The notes: generated by a model not told the origin, from the letters alone. Positions 9,668 through 19,839 are shown, numbered from the stretch's first letter. The stretch: 64,000 nt of DNA from Hydrogenophaga palleronii NBRC 102513 (GCF_001571225.1 NZ_BCTJ01000007.1:84608-148607), one strand, 5' to 3'. Translations and numbers: made by a program.

Positions 9668-10450
9668 ATGCCCGACAAGACCAGTGACACCATCCTGGAA
9701 ACGCGTCAGCTCACGAAATCCTTCAAGGGTTTCACCGCGGTCAACGATGTCAACCTGCGTGTGCGCCGCGGTGCGATCCACGCGCTGATCGGTCCCAACG
9801 GCGCGGGCAAGACCACCTGCTTCAACCTGCTCACCAAGTTCCTCGAACCGACCCAGGGCCAGATCCTGTTCAACGGCGAGGACATCACGCGCGAGCAGCC
9901 GGCGCAGATCGCGCGCCGCGGCATCATCCGCTCGTTCCAGATCTCGGCCGTGTTCCCGCACCTGAGCGTGCTGGAGAACGTGCGCGTGGGCCTGCAGCGC
10001 CAGCTCGGCACGGCCTACCATTTCTGGAAGAGCGAACGGTCGCTCAACCGCCTGAACGAGCGCGCACACCAGCTGCTGACCGAGGTCGGCCTGCAGGACT
10101 TCGCGCAGGAGACCACGGTGAACCTGCCCTACGGCCGCAAGCGCGCGCTGGAGATTGCCACCACCCTGGCCATGGAGCCCGAGTTGATGTTGCTGGACGA
10201 GCCCACGCAGGGCATGGGCCACGAAGACGTGGACCGCGTCACGCAGCTCATCAAGAAGGTCGCTGCCGGCCGCACCATCCTGATGGTGGAGCACAACATG
10301 GGCGTGGTCTCCGACATCGCCGACACCATCACCGTGCTGCAGCGTGGAGCGGTGCTGGCCGAGGGTTCGTACGCCGAGGTATCCGCCAACCCCGCGGTGA
10401 TGGAGGCCTACATGGGCACCACCGACGGCCAGTTGCAGGGAGCGCACTGA
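9668..10450 (+). CDS. livG: LivG-type ABC transporter ATPase
   Basis: 260-residue ATPase of a hydrophobic/branched-chain amino acid class (HAAT) importer. Walker A is GPNGAGKTT, the signature motif is LPYGRKRALEIA (LivG form of LSGGQ), Walker B is LMLLDEPTQGMG and the switch His is in MVEHNM. An open frame starts at 9608, but MPDKTSD at 9668 fits the family. It overlaps the next ATPase gene by one base (TGATG). The substrate cannot be told from sequence; polar amino acids, amides or carboxylates are also carried by this class. Confidence 0.92.
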   Translation: MPDKTSDTILETRQLTKSFKGFTAVNDVNLRVRRGAIHALIGPNGAGKTTCFNLLTKFLEPTQGQILFNGEDITREQPAQIARRGIIRSFQISAVFPHLSVLENVRVGLQRQLGTAYHFWKSERSLNRLNERAHQLLTEVGLQDFAQETTVNLPYGRKRALEIATTLAMEPELMLLDEPTQGMGHEDVDRVTQLIKKVAAGRTILMVEHNMGVVSDIADTITVLQRGAVLAEGSYAEVSANPAVMEAYMGTTDGQLQGAH

Positions 10451-11160
10451 TGGCCGCACCCGCCCTCGAAATCAAGAACCTGCAGGCCTGGTACGGCGAA
10501 TCGCATGTGCTGCATGGTGTGGACATGGTGGTGCAGCCCGGCGAGGTGGTCACCCTGCTCGGGCGTAACGGCGCCGGCCGCACCTCCACGCTGCGCGCCA
10601 TCCTCGGCCTGACCGGCTCGCGCAAGGGCTCGATCAAGAGCCACGGGCAGGAGCTGATCCACCTGCCCACCCACCGCATCGCACGCCACGGCATCGGCTA
10701 CTGCCCGGAAGAACGCGGCATCTTCGCCAGCCTGTCGTGCGAGGAAAACCTGCTGCTGCCGCCCACGCTCAAGGGCTCGGGCAACGGCATGTCGGTGGCC
10801 GAGATCTACGACATGTTTCCCAACCTGGCCGAGCGCCGCCACAGCCAGGGCACGCGCCTGTCGGGCGGTGAGCAGCAGATGCTGGCGGTGGCCCGCATCC
10901 TGCGCACCGGCGCCAACCTGCTGCTGCTCGACGAGATCTCCGAAGGCCTGGCGCCGGTGATCGTGCAGGCCCTGGCACGCATGATCAAGATGCTGCGCGG
11001 CAAGGGCTACACCATCGTGATGGTGGAACAGAACTTCCGCTTCGCCGCACCGCTGGCAGACCGTTTCTACGTCATGGAGCACGGCCGCATGGTCGAGCAC
11101 TTCGAGGCGTCGCAGCTCGAAGCCAAGATGCCGGTGCTCAACGAACTGCTGGGTGTCTGA
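10450..11160 (+). CDS. livF: LivF-type ABC transporter ATPase with Arg in Walker A
   Basis: 236-residue second ATPase of the HAAT importer, pairing with the LivG-type subunit at the LivHM permease. The signature motif is LSGGEQQMLAVAR, Walker B is LLLLDEISEGL and the switch region MVEQNF. The Walker A motif reads GRNGAGRTS: the lysine that normally holds the ATP beta/gamma phosphates is Arg (codon CGC). The rest of the protein is intact and in frame, so this is a substitution and not decay. The start is fixed by the TGATG overlap. Confidence 0.92.
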   Translation: MAAPALEIKNLQAWYGESHVLHGVDMVVQPGEVVTLLGRNGAGRTSTLRAILGLTGSRKGSIKSHGQELIHLPTHRIARHGIGYCPEERGIFASLSCEENLLLPPTLKGSGNGMSVAEIYDMFPNLAERRHSQGTRLSGGEQQMLAVARILRTGANLLLLDEISEGLAPVIVQALARMIKMLRGKGYTIVMVEQNFRFAAPLADRFYVMEHGRMVEHFEASQLEAKMPVLNELLGV

Positions 11161-11218
11161 GCGCCCACGCCCGCCTTCCCCTCACCCCCGCAACGCCAAC
11201 CCAACGGAGACCGACAGC

Positions 11219-12412
11219 ATGAAACACACCGTCAAATTGCTCACCCTGGCACTCGGTGCCGCGGGTCTGTTCACCGCCGCCCACGCGCAGGACAAGGTGC
11301 GCATCGGCTTCACCACCGACATGTCCAGCCTGTACTCGGACATCGACGGCAAGAACGGCGCCCTGGCGATCCAGATGGCGATCGACGACTTCGGCGGCAA
11401 GGTGCTGGGCCAACCCATCGAGCTGCTGAGCGCCGACCACCAGAACAAGGCCGACATCGCCGCCTCCAAGGCCCGCGAATGGTTCGACACCCAGAACCTC
11501 AGCATGATGATCGGCGGTACCAACTCGGGCACCGCGCTGGCCACGGCCAAGGTGGCGGAAGAGAAAAAGAAGGTCTACATCGTCAACGGCGCCGGCTCCT
11601 CCGCGTTGACCAACGAAGCCTGCTCGCCCTACACCGTGCACTACGCCTACGACACCGTGGCACTGGCCAAGGGCACCGGCGGCGCGGTGGTGAAACAAGG
11701 TGGCAAGGACTGGTTCTTCCTCACCGCCGACTACGCCTTCGGCCACGCACTGGAAACCGACACCGGCAACGTGGTGAAGGCCGCTGGTGGCACCGTCAAG
11801 GGCGCGGTGCGTGCACCGTTGAACACCTCGGACTTCTCCTCCTTCCTGCTGCAGGCGCAAAGCTCGGGCGCCAAGATCATGGGCCTGGCCAACGCCGGTG
11901 GCGACACCATCGCCTCTATCAAGGCGGCGAGCGAGTTCGGCATCACCAAGACCATGAAGCTGGCCGGTCTGCTGATGTTCATCACCGACGTGCACAGCCT
12001 GGGCCTGAAAGACACGCAGGGCATGTACCTCACCGACAGCTGGTACTGGGACAAGGACGACGCCAGCCGCGCCTTCGCGCGCAAGTTCTTCGACAAGGCC
12101 AAGCGCATGCCCACCAGCATCCAGGCCGCCAACTACTCGGCCACCACGACCTACCTGAAGGCGGTTGCAGCGGTGAAGAGCACCGACAGCGACAAGGTGA
12201 TGGAGCACCTCAAGAAGACGCCCATCAACGACTTCTTCGGCAAGGGCTCCATCCGTGCCGACGGCCGCTACGTGCACGACATGTACCTGATGGAAGTGAA
12301 GAAGCCGGCCGAATCCAAGGCCCCATGGGACTACTTCAAGATCGCCGCCACGCTGCCGGGCGACACCGTCTTCACGACCAAGGCCGAAACCAAATGCAAG
12401 CTCTGGAAGTGA
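11219..12412 (+). CDS. Periplasmic substrate-binding protein of a LivJ/K-like importer
   Basis: 397-residue two-lobe binding protein of the type I periplasmic fold. A signal peptide (MKHTVKLLTLALGAAGLFTA, cleaved near AHAQ) precedes VRIGFTTDMSSLYSDIDG and a LSADHQNKADIA segment typical of LivK relatives. The start at 11219 follows an AACGGAGA ribosome-binding site. It sits between the ATPase and permease genes, so it supplies ligand to them. Ligand identity is not determinable from the sequence. Confidence 0.9.
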   Translation: MKHTVKLLTLALGAAGLFTAAHAQDKVRIGFTTDMSSLYSDIDGKNGALAIQMAIDDFGGKVLGQPIELLSADHQNKADIAASKAREWFDTQNLSMMIGGTNSGTALATAKVAEEKKKVYIVNGAGSSALTNEACSPYTVHYAYDTVALAKGTGGAVVKQGGKDWFFLTADYAFGHALETDTGNVVKAAGGTVKGAVRAPLNTSDFSSFLLQAQSSGAKIMGLANAGGDTIASIKAASEFGITKTMKLAGLLMFITDVHSLGLKDTQGMYLTDSWYWDKDDASRAFARKFFDKAKRMPTSIQAANYSATTTYLKAVAAVKSTDSDKVMEHLKKTPINDFFGKGSIRADGRYVHDMYLMEVKKPAESKAPWDYFKIAATLPGDTVFTTKAETKCKLWK

Positions 12413-12495
12413 TGTGAGACAGGCGCCGCGGGCTCCGGCCCGTGGCGCCCGACCGGCACAGCCTGCCCAGCCCCACCCAACCCGACGCACCGCCG

Positions 12496-13374
12496 ATGGA
12501 CCTCTTCGGAATACCCATGTCCGCCCTGCTGGGCCAGTTGCTGCTGGGCCTGGTGAACGGCTCGTTCTACGCCATCCTGAGCCTGGGGCTGGCCGTCATC
12601 TTCGGGCTGCTCAACGTCATCAACTTCGCGCACGGCGCGCTGTTCATGCTCGGCGCGGTGTTCACGTGGATGGGCATGAACTACTTCGAGCTCAACTACT
12701 GGACCATGATCGTGCTCGCGCCGCTGGCGGTGGGCCTGGTCGGCGTGGTGATCGAGCGGCTGTTCCTGCGCTGGATCTACCGGCTCGACCACCTCTACGG
12801 CCTGCTGCTCACGCTGGGCCTGACGCTGATGCTCGAAGGCGTGCTGCGCTCGGCCTACGGCGTCTCCGGCCTGCCCTACAGCGCGCCGATCTCGGGCGCC
12901 ACCAACCTCGGCTTCATGGTCATGCCCAACTACCGCGGCTTCGTGGTGCTGGCCTCGCTGGTGGTGTGTTTCCTGACCTGGTACGTGATCGAAAAAACCA
13001 AGCTCGGCGCCTACCTGCGCGCGGGCACCGAGAACCCTCGCCTGGTCGAGGCCTTCGGCATCAACGTGCCGCTGATGGTCACGCTCACCTACGGCTTCGG
13101 CGTTGCCTTGGCCGGCCTGGCCGGTGTGCTGGCCGCGCCCATCATGCAGATCTCGCCGCTGATGGGGCAGAACCTGATCATCATCGTGTTCGCCGTCGTG
13201 GTGATCGGCGGCATGGGCTCCATCCTGGGCACCATCCTCACCGGCCTGGGCCTGGGCGTCATCGAGGGCCTGACCAAGGTGTTCTACCCCGAGGCCTCTT
13301 CCACCGTGGTCTTCGTCATCATGGCCATCGTGCTGCTGATCCGCCCGGCCGGGCTGTTCGGCAAGGAAAAGTGA
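12496..13374 (+). CDS. livH: LivH-type ABC transporter permease
   Basis: About 292-residue permease with eight or so hydrophobic helices. The first helix contains LVNGSFYAILSLGLAVIFGL, then NVINFAHGALFMLGA, which is the LivH hallmark, and a GLAGVLAAP segment late in the protein. The ATG at 12496 (MDLFGIPMSALL) is preferred over an in-frame GTG at 12442 that would add a non-conserved hydrophilic stretch. It partners the LivM-type gene 7 bp downstream. Confidence 0.9.
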   Translation: MDLFGIPMSALLGQLLLGLVNGSFYAILSLGLAVIFGLLNVINFAHGALFMLGAVFTWMGMNYFELNYWTMIVLAPLAVGLVGVVIERLFLRWIYRLDHLYGLLLTLGLTLMLEGVLRSAYGVSGLPYSAPISGATNLGFMVMPNYRGFVVLASLVVCFLTWYVIEKTKLGAYLRAGTENPRLVEAFGINVPLMVTLTYGFGVALAGLAGVLAAPIMQISPLMGQNLIIIVFAVVVIGGMGSILGTILTGLGLGVIEGLTKVFYPEASSTVVFVIMAIVLLIRPAGLFGKEK

Positions 13375-13381
13375 AGCCGGC

Positions 13382-14377
13382 ATGAACACCACCTCCAAGA
13401 ACATCCTCTACGGCCTGTTGCTGCTCGGCCTGCTGGCCGTGCCCTTCATCGGCCTGTACCCGGTGCTGGTGATGAAGCTGCTGTGCTTCGCGCTGTTCGC
13501 CTCGGCCTTCAACCTACTGCTGGGCTACACCGGCCTGCTGTCCTTCGGCCACGCGGCCTTCCTGGGCGGCTCGGCCTATATCGCCGGCCACGCCCTCAAG
13601 GTCTGGGGCGTGCCGCCCGAGATCGGCCTGGTGCTCGGCACCCTGTTCGGCGCGGTGCTGGGCTGGCTGGTTGGCTCGCTGGCGATCCGCCGCCAGGGCA
13701 TCTACTTCACCATGATCACGCTGGCGCTGGCGCAGATGCTGTTCTTCTTCTGCCTGCAGATGAAGTTCACCGGCGGCGAGGACGGCCTGCAGGGCGTGCC
13801 GCGCGGGCACCTGCTGGGCGTGCTGGACCTCGGCAACGACCTGACCATGTACTACTTCACCCTGCTGGTGACGGCGGCAGCCTTCCTCCTCATCATGCGC
13901 ATCGTGCATTCGCCGTTCGGCCAGATCCTCAAGGCGATCAAGGAAAACGAACCGCGCGCGATCTCGCTGGGTTACGACACGCAGCGTTTCAAGCTGCTGG
14001 TGTTCGTGCTGTCGGCCGCGCTGTCGGGCCTGGCCGGTTCGCTCAAGACCCTGGCCATGGGCTTCGCCACATTGACCGACGTGCACTGGACCATGTCCGG
14101 CTCGGTGGTGCTGATGACGCTGGTGGGCGGCCTGGGCACGCTGTCGGGGCCGCTGGTGGGTGCGGCGGTGGTGATCGCGCTGGAGAACAAGCTCGGTGAG
14201 ATCGGCCACTTCCTGGCCCGGGTCTCGGGCATCGACTGGTTCAACAGCCTGGGCGAGTCCGTCACCATGGTGATCGGCTTCATCTTCGTGGTGTGTGTGC
14301 TGGCCTTCCGCCGCGGCATCATGGGCGAGGCGATTGCGCTGGTGGACCGCTGGCGCGGCGGCAAGCCGCGTAACTGA
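13382..14377 (+). CDS. livM: LivM-type ABC transporter permease
   Basis: 331-residue second permease of the HAAT importer. It has the family signature FNLLLGYTGLLSFGHAAFLG near the N-terminus, several more transmembrane helices and the cytoplasmic coupling loop around SPFGQILKAIKENEPRA that contacts the ATPases. It ends the five-gene importer operon and its stop lies 12 bp from that of the convergent msrQ. Confidence 0.92.
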   Translation: MNTTSKNILYGLLLLGLLAVPFIGLYPVLVMKLLCFALFASAFNLLLGYTGLLSFGHAAFLGGSAYIAGHALKVWGVPPEIGLVLGTLFGAVLGWLVGSLAIRRQGIYFTMITLALAQMLFFFCLQMKFTGGEDGLQGVPRGHLLGVLDLGNDLTMYYFTLLVTAAAFLLIMRIVHSPFGQILKAIKENEPRAISLGYDTQRFKLLVFVLSAALSGLAGSLKTLAMGFATLTDVHWTMSGSVVLMTLVGGLGTLSGPLVGAAVVIALENKLGEIGHFLARVSGIDWFNSLGESVTMVIGFIFVVCVLAFRRGIMGEAIALVDRWRGGKPRN

Positions 14378-14389
14378 CCGGCGCTTCCT

Positions 14390-15052
14390 TCAGGTGCGCC
14401 GTGCCGCGGCCACCATGGGTGCCTGGCGCCAGCGGCGCCACACCCGCCACAGCAGCAGGCTGGCCAGGATGGCGGCGTAGACGTACACCTCGGTGAAGTT
14501 GTTCTTGCCGGCGCGCATCCAGAAGAAGTGCAGCACCGCCAGGCCGGCCACCAGGTACACCGCGCGGTGCAGCCATTGCCAGCGCATCGCGCCGAGCGCA
14601 CGGATGGCGCGGTTGAACGAGGTGGCGGCCAGCGCCAGCAACAGCAGCCAGGCCAGGAAACCCACCAGGATGAAAGGCCGCTTGGCAATGTCTGCCGCAA
14701 TGCTCGCCGCATCGAACTCCATGTCGAACCAGGCGTAGGCCAGCAGGTGCATGCAGGCGTAGAAGAACACGAACAGGCCGACCATGCGGCGCAACCGCGC
14801 CAGCGCCGGCCAGCCGGCGGTGACCCGCAGCGGCGTGACCAGCAGCACCAGCACCAGGAAACGCAGCGTCCAGTCACCCAGGGAGCGGATCAGCGCCTCG
14901 GCCGGGTTGGCGCCGAGCTGGTTGGCGAAGGCCGCGTACACCAGCCAGATGAATGGCCCCAGCGCCAGCACGAAGAGAAAGGGCTTGGCGGCGGCGTGCC
15001 CGAGCCAGCGGTTCACCCGCGAGCCGGCCGGGCGCGGGCGCGTGGTGGCCAT
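14390..15052 (-). CDS. msrQ: MsrQ, heme-binding membrane subunit of the MsrPQ system
   Basis: 220-residue integral membrane b-type cytochrome of the ferric-reductase-like family. It passes electrons from the quinone pool or flavin reductases to periplasmic MsrP. Six hydrophobic helices are visible and candidate heme-ligand histidines occur in ACMHLLAYAW, WLHRAVYLVAGLAVLHFFW. Its ATG shares one base with the msrP stop (TGATG). Confidence 0.92.
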   Translation of the reverse strand: MATTRPRPAGSRVNRWLGHAAAKPFLFVLALGPFIWLVYAAFANQLGANPAEALIRSLGDWTLRFLVLVLLVTPLRVTAGWPALARLRRMVGLFVFFYACMHLLAYAWFDMEFDAASIAADIAKRPFILVGFLAWLLLLALAATSFNRAIRALGAMRWQWLHRAVYLVAGLAVLHFFWMRAGKNNFTEVYVYAAILASLLLWRVWRRWRQAPMVAAARRT

Positions 15053-16056
15053 CAGAACTGCTTGCGCAGGTCCATGCCGGTATAGAGCTGCGCCACCTGC
15101 GGCGCATAGCCGTTGAACATCTGCGTCGGGCGGCGCTTGGCAAACAGGCCACCGCCTTCGCCGATGCGGCGCTCGCTGGCCTGGCTCCAGCGCGGGTGCG
15201 AGACCTCGGGGTTCACGTTGGAATAAAAGCCGTACTCCTGCGGCGCGGCCACGTTCCAGGCGGTGCGCGGCTCCTTGTCGGTGAAGCGGATCTTGACCAG
15301 CGACTTGCCACTCTTGAAGCCGTACTTCCAGGGCACCACCAGGCGCAGCGGCGCGCCGTTCTGGTTCGGCAGCACCTCACCGTACATGCCGAAGGCCAGC
15401 AGGGTCAGCGGGTGCATGGCTTCGTCCAGCCGCAAGCCTTCCACGTAGGGCCAGCCCAGCACGTTGGAGCGCAGGCCGGGCATCTGCTTGGGGTCGGCCA
15501 GCGTCACGAACTCCACGTACTTCGCGCTGCCCTGCGGCTGCACCTGCTTGATGAGTTCGCTCAGGGAATAACCGACCCAGGGGATCACCATCGACCAGCC
15601 TTCGACGCAGCGCAGCCGGTAGATGCGTTCTTCCATCGGGCTGAGCTTGAGCAGGGCATCGAGATCGAAGCTGCCGGGCTTGTTCACCAGGCCTTCCACC
15701 TCCACCGTCCAGGGGCGCGGCTTGAGCGTCTTGGCGTGGGCCACGGGGTCGGACTTGTCGGTGCCGAACTCGTAGAAGTTGTTGTACGAGCTGACGTCGT
15801 CGTAAGAGGTCAGCGCCTCCATGGTGACGGCGCCCTCCACCGTGGAGCGCCGCCCGGGCAGCGCCGCGAGCCGGCCCGGCTTGGGCGTGGCCGAGGCCGC
15901 CTGCGCCCAAGCCTGGCGGCCAGCCGGCCAGGCCGCCAGCCCACCCGCAGCCGCCGCGGCAAGCAACCACTGGCGCCGGTTGCGGTACACGTCTGGCGGG
16001 GTGATGTCGCTGCCCAGCGGGTGCTGGAAGCCATTGTCTTGTGTGCGGATGAGCAT
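15052..16056 (-). CDS. msrP: MsrP, periplasmic methionine sulfoxide reductase (molybdopterin)
   Basis: 334-residue Tat-exported molybdoenzyme that reduces protein-bound methionine sulfoxide in the periplasm. The Tat signal has [15 protein letters not shown]. The Moco-binding Cys lies in [13 protein letters not shown], and [16 protein letters not shown] and the C-terminal [12 protein letters not shown] are typical of the YedY/MsrP family. An open frame runs on upstream to 16410, but the ATG at 16056 places the Tat signal correctly. It is co-transcribed with msrQ. Confidence 0.94.
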   Translation of the reverse strand: MLIRTQDNGFQHPLGSDITPPDVYRNRRQWLLAAAAAGGLAAWPAGRQAWAQAASATPKPGRLAALPGRRSTVEGAVTMEALTSYDDVSSYNNFYEFGTDKSDPVAHAKTLKPRPWTVEVEGLVNKPGSFDLDALLKLSPMEERIYRLRCVEGWSMVIPWVGYSLSELIKQVQPQGSAKYVEFVTLADPKQMPGLRSNVLGWPYVEGLRLDEAMHPLTLLAFGMYGEVLPNQNGAPLRLVVPWKYGFKSGKSLVKIRFTDKEPRTAWNVAAPQEYGFYSNVNPEVSHPRWSQASERRIGEGGGLFAKRRPTQMFNGYAPQVAQLYTGMDLRKQF

Positions 16057-16145
16057 GATGGTGCCGTCCTTGCTGAAGTGCTTCCGGCGGCGGGAGATGC
16101 CGCGCCGGCGTTTCTGCCATCGTAAGACCGAAAGGCATGGCGCGA

Positions 16146-16175
16146 GTTCCGGGCGCCGCGCTGGCGCACCGGAAC
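16146..16175 (-). terminator. Strong hairpin after ccsA stop
   Basis: Inverted repeat GTTCCGG-GCGCC / GGCGC-A-CCGGAAC with a 5-nt loop, starting about 10 bp after the ccsA stop codon in the direction of transcription. It lacks a following T-run, so it may be an mRNA 3' stabiliser or a weak terminator and not a classical intrinsic terminator. Confidence 0.35.
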
Positions 16176-16184
16176 CCGGCTTTG

Positions 16185-17552
16185 TCAGAGCTCGCCGTAG
16201 CTGTGCAGACCCGAGAGGAACATGTTCACGCCGAGGAAGGCGAAGGTGGTGATGGCCAAGCCGACCAGCGCCCACCAGGCCGCCACCGTGCCGCGCAGGC
16301 CCTTCATGAGGCGCATGTGCAGCCAGGCCGCGTAGTTGAGCCAGACGATCAGCGCCCAGGTTTCCTTCGGGTCCCAGCTCCAGTAACCACCCCAGGCTTC
16401 GGCCGCCCACAGGGCGCCCAGCACGGTGGCGATGGTGAAGAAGGCGAAGCCGACGGCGATGGCCTTGTACATCACGTCGTCCAGCACCTCGAAGCTGGGC
16501 AGGCGCGCGGCGATGCGCCGGCGGCCGAACATGATGGTGGCCACGATCAGTGCCGAGATGCCGAAGTAAACGAACCAGTAGCTGCTGCCATTCTCGGCCG
16601 CCGACTGGCGGAACACGATGGGTTCAAAACACAGCACCACGCCCAGCAGCCACAGCGGCGCGAGCTTGTACCAGCGGCTCTCGGTGGCACTCTGCTTGAT
16701 CAGGTAGGCAAAGGCCAGCATGGCGGCGATGGCGAAGGTGCCGTAGCCGATGAAGTTGGCCGGCACGTGCAGCTTCATCCACCAGCTCTTGAGCGCCGGC
16801 ACCAGCGGCTGGATGGCGTGGGCCTCGCGGATCACGGTGTACCAGAGCAGGAAGCCGACCGCTGCGCTGACCACCAGCATCACGAAGGCGCCCATGCCAC
16901 GCGTCTTGTACTGGTCTTCGTAGTACAGGTAGAAGGCGGCGGTCATCCAGCAGAACAGCACGAACACCTCGTACAGGTTGCTGACCGGGATGTGGCCGAT
17001 GTCCGGGCCGATCTGGTGGCTTTCGTACCAGCGCACCATGGTGCCGACCAGCGCCAGCGTGATCGCCACCCAGACCATGCGCGAGCCGAGCAGCTCGAAA
17101 GTCTCGCCCGCGCGCTTGAACATGCCGACCCAGTAGAACGCGGTGCTCATGAAGAACAGCACGCTCATCCACAAAATGGCCGACTGGCTGGAGATGAAGT
17201 ACTTGAGCAGGAAGACCTGGTCGGCGCGCGCCAGGTCGGCCGTGCCATCCGGCGCCTGGTAAAGCCAGAGCGCCAGCAGCGAGATCGCCGTCACCACCAC
17301 CGTGAGCGCGCGTAACGGCCGCCAGAACCAGCCCAGCCAGATCATGGCCGGCACGGTGCCCCAGAGGATGGCTTTCTCGTAGCCGTCCATGGCCGCGTTG
17401 TAGCGCACGAAGGCCAGCGTGGCGCCGGCGATGACGAACACGGCGAACAGCCAGTCCCAGACATTGCGGCGGGAGAAGTAACCCGGCTGCAGACCGTGGC
17501 TGTTCTGCGCTTTCTTCAGCTCGATGGTCTGCGTGGCGGCGGTGGTATTCAT
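16185..17552 (-). CDS. ccsA: CcsA/ResC, system II cytochrome c heme lyase subunit
   Basis: 455-residue multi-helix membrane protein (also called CcsB in beta-proteobacteria) that, with Ccs1/ResB, exports heme and attaches it to apocytochrome c at CXXCH. The conserved tryptophan-rich WWD motif is visible as [16 protein letters not shown], and candidate heme-ligand histidines in [10 protein letters not shown] context, [10 protein letters not shown] and WLHMRLMKG. The start overlaps the ccs1 stop as ATGA, indicating coupling. Confidence 0.93.
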   Translation of the reverse strand: MNTTAATQTIELKKAQNSHGLQPGYFSRRNVWDWLFAVFVIAGATLAFVRYNAAMDGYEKAILWGTVPAMIWLGWFWRPLRALTVVVTAISLLALWLYQAPDGTADLARADQVFLLKYFISSQSAILWMSVLFFMSTAFYWVGMFKRAGETFELLGSRMVWVAITLALVGTMVRWYESHQIGPDIGHIPVSNLYEVFVLFCWMTAAFYLYYEDQYKTRGMGAFVMLVVSAAVGFLLWYTVIREAHAIQPLVPALKSWWMKLHVPANFIGYGTFAIAAMLAFAYLIKQSATESRWYKLAPLWLLGVVLCFEPIVFRQSAAENGSSYWFVYFGISALIVATIMFGRRRIAARLPSFEVLDDVMYKAIAVGFAFFTIATVLGALWAAEAWGGYWSWDPKETWALIVWLNYAAWLHMRLMKGLRGTVAAWWALVGLAITTFAFLGVNMFLSGLHSYGEL

Positions 17553-19705
17553 GCTTGCACCTTCAGCAATTGGGTCTTCAACAGATCGAACTCGCGGTCG
17601 GCTTCCATCGTCTTGCGGTTCGACGACAGGGCCATGGTGGCCTGCGAGGCTTGCGCGCCGGCGGGCGAAAGCCAGACCCAGAGGCGGCGCTCGCGCACAT
17701 AGAGCATGGCAAAAACGCCGATGATGAGCAACAGGCAGCCCAGGTAGACGATGTTCTGCCCGGGCGCGCGCGCCACCTGGAACACGCTGGCCTGCACGTG
17801 CGTGAAGTCGGTCAGCTGGAAGGTCATGGGCGCGGGGTAGAAGAAGCTGTCGCTCAGGCTGATCACCGCCTGCGACATGAAGCGCTGCATGCCCTCGCTC
17901 GGCTCCAGCGGCGCCAGGCCGGCGCGCTCGCGGCTGATCTGCAGCAGCTCGAACAGCGTGCCGTTCAGGATGCGCACCAGCACGTCGCTGGCGCGTTCAC
18001 GCTCGGCCGCGGGCACGTTGTTTTCCAGGAAGGCCGACACCGCCTGCAGGCCACCACGCACCGCATTCGGTGCGGCGCCGTTGGCGGCCGCGGGCTGCAC
18101 ACCGGGGGCGTTGACCGACTCGGCGCCGGCGAACAGGCCCAGGGCACGCGCGGCCGAGACCGACAGCGCCTCGACCAGATCGGACCGACCGTCCTCGACC
18201 GCCGACGCGGCATAGCGCCGCACCGCTTCTTCGCGCATGCGCGGGTCTTCGAGCGCGGCACGCAGGCGCACAAAACCGTCCAGGCCATCCTTTTCGTCGA
18301 CCGGCACACGCAGGTAACGGAACGGCTCGGAAGGCGTCTCGCGCAGCCCCAGCAGGTACACGCGCGCGCCGTCGATCTCCACCGGCAGCATGTAGTTGTG
18401 GTACTCCACCGCCTGCCCGGCGGCGTCGCGCAGCTTGTAGGTCACGCTGGGGCCCACGTTGCGCAGGGTCTTTTCGGTCACGGTCTTGTGGCCCGAACCC
18501 AGGCGGCTTTCGATCGAGCCGCGCAGGTCCACCTTGCGCACGTCCACACCCGCCGCGGCGTTGCTGCCCGCGAAGTTCTCCACGTTGATCACGCGCAGGC
18601 CTGTGTACTCCAGCGTCAGCTTGTCGTCACCATTGCTCAGCGCGGTGCTGCTGCCGATGGTGCCTTCGATCTCGAACGGCCGCGTCGGGCCGTTGATGGG
18701 CACGGCCTGCAGCTTCACGCGCGAACCGCCGTCGTCGAAACTGGACTGGTAGATGTTGATGCCGTGGGAACTGGCCGGGTGGTTCACCTCCACACGCGCG
18801 TCGCGGGCTTCGCCGGTTTCCTTGTCGTGGATCACGATCTCGCTGGCGAACAGCTTGGGCATGCCGGTGTCGTAGTACTCGACGATGAACTTCTTCAGCT
18901 CGACCGAGAACGGCAGGTCCTGCAGCAGCACGCCTTGCGGCTGCGCGATGATGGCCGTGCTGGCCGAGGTGCCTTCGGTGACGAGCAGGTTGCCGCGGAA
19001 GGTCGGGTTGCGGCTCGAGAGCCGGTGCTGCGCCGGCACGTCGGCGATCAGGCCACCGCCCATGAAGGCGGACTTGCCGTTGAACCAGGTCTGCGCGCGC
19101 ACGATCAGGTCGCCATCGAGCAGACCACCGATACACACCAGCACGATGGCGCTGTGCGCCGCCAGGTAACCGATCTTGTTGGCCGCGCCGGCCTTGGCCG
19201 CCACCATCCAGCCGGTGCCCTCGGGCGTGTCGCGCGACTGCAGCTTCACCTTCCAGCCCGAACCCAGCAGGGTCTGGCCGATGCGGTTGGCCGCCACTTC
19301 CGGCGTTTCACCCAGCGCGCCCTCGGCGCGGTGCGGGAAGGCCTTGAGGCTTTGCGCGCGGATGTTTTCCTTGTAGGCCTTGAAGTCGGCCAGGATCTTG
19401 GGCGTGTTGCGCACGATGCACAGGCTGGTGCTCACCACCAGGAACGCCAGGATCAGCAGGAACCACCAGGCGCTGTAGACCGAATACAGGTAGGCACTGC
19501 CGAACACGTCGGCCCAGAACGGACCGAACTGGTTGACGTAGTTGATGAAGGGCTCGTGCTGCTTGATCACGGTGCCGATCACCGACGCGATGCAGATCAC
19601 GGTGAGCAGCGAGATCGCAAAACGCATCGACGACAGCAACTCGACCAGCTCGCTGACGATGCGCGAGCCGGTGCGGATGTGCAGGCCTTGGGTGGAAACG
19701 GTCAT
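17549..19705 (-). CDS. ccs1: Ccs1/ResB, system II cytochrome c biogenesis protein
   Basis: 718-residue partner of CcsA. Three N-terminal transmembrane helices (first in SSMRFAISLLTVICIASVIG, then WWFLLILAFLVV and a third near the IGYLAAHSAIVLVCIGGLL segment), a very large periplasmic domain, and one C-terminal helix (IVYLGCLLLIIGVFAMLYV). The RFAISLLTVICIAS opening is diagnostic. The ATG at 19705 is preferred over one ten codons upstream because it gives the family N-terminus. A cytochrome c4 gene precedes it on the same strand. Confidence 0.93.
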   Translation of the reverse strand: MTVSTQGLHIRTGSRIVSELVELLSSMRFAISLLTVICIASVIGTVIKQHEPFINYVNQFGPFWADVFGSAYLYSVYSAWWFLLILAFLVVSTSLCIVRNTPKILADFKAYKENIRAQSLKAFPHRAEGALGETPEVAANRIGQTLLGSGWKVKLQSRDTPEGTGWMVAAKAGAANKIGYLAAHSAIVLVCIGGLLDGDLIVRAQTWFNGKSAFMGGGLIADVPAQHRLSSRNPTFRGNLLVTEGTSASTAIIAQPQGVLLQDLPFSVELKKFIVEYYDTGMPKLFASEIVIHDKETGEARDARVEVNHPASSHGINIYQSSFDDGGSRVKLQAVPINGPTRPFEIEGTIGSSTALSNGDDKLTLEYTGLRVINVENFAGSNAAAGVDVRKVDLRGSIESRLGSGHKTVTEKTLRNVGPSVTYKLRDAAGQAVEYHNYMLPVEIDGARVYLLGLRETPSEPFRYLRVPVDEKDGLDGFVRLRAALEDPRMREEAVRRYAASAVEDGRSDLVEALSVSAARALGLFAGAESVNAPGVQPAAANGAAPNAVRGGLQAVSAFLENNVPAAERERASDVLVRILNGTLFELLQISRERAGLAPLEPSEGMQRFMSQAVISLSDSFFYPAPMTFQLTDFTHVQASVFQVARAPGQNIVYLGCLLLIIGVFAMLYVRERRLWVWLSPAGAQASQATMALSSNRKTMEADREFDLLKTQLLKVQA

Positions 19706-19811
19706 GGGGATGTCGGGGGCGGAACGGTGCAGCAAAAAGGGCGGCCCCGGTGTTCCCGGAACGCGCCCTGATGTGATGTGTTTATTGGCTGGCGGTTCAA
19801 CGCCCGGCGGT

Positions 19812-19839
19812 TTTATTGCATTGTGCCGGCAAATATCAA
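19812..19839 (-). promoter_or_regulatory. Possible promoter for ccs1-ccsA
   Basis: On the minus strand TTGATA (19839-19834) and AATAAA (19817-19812) are separated by 16 bp in the 185-bp gap between the cytochrome c4 and ccs1 genes. The -10 matches the consensus at four of six positions. It would give a leader of about 100 nt before the ccs1 ATG. Confidence 0.3.
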
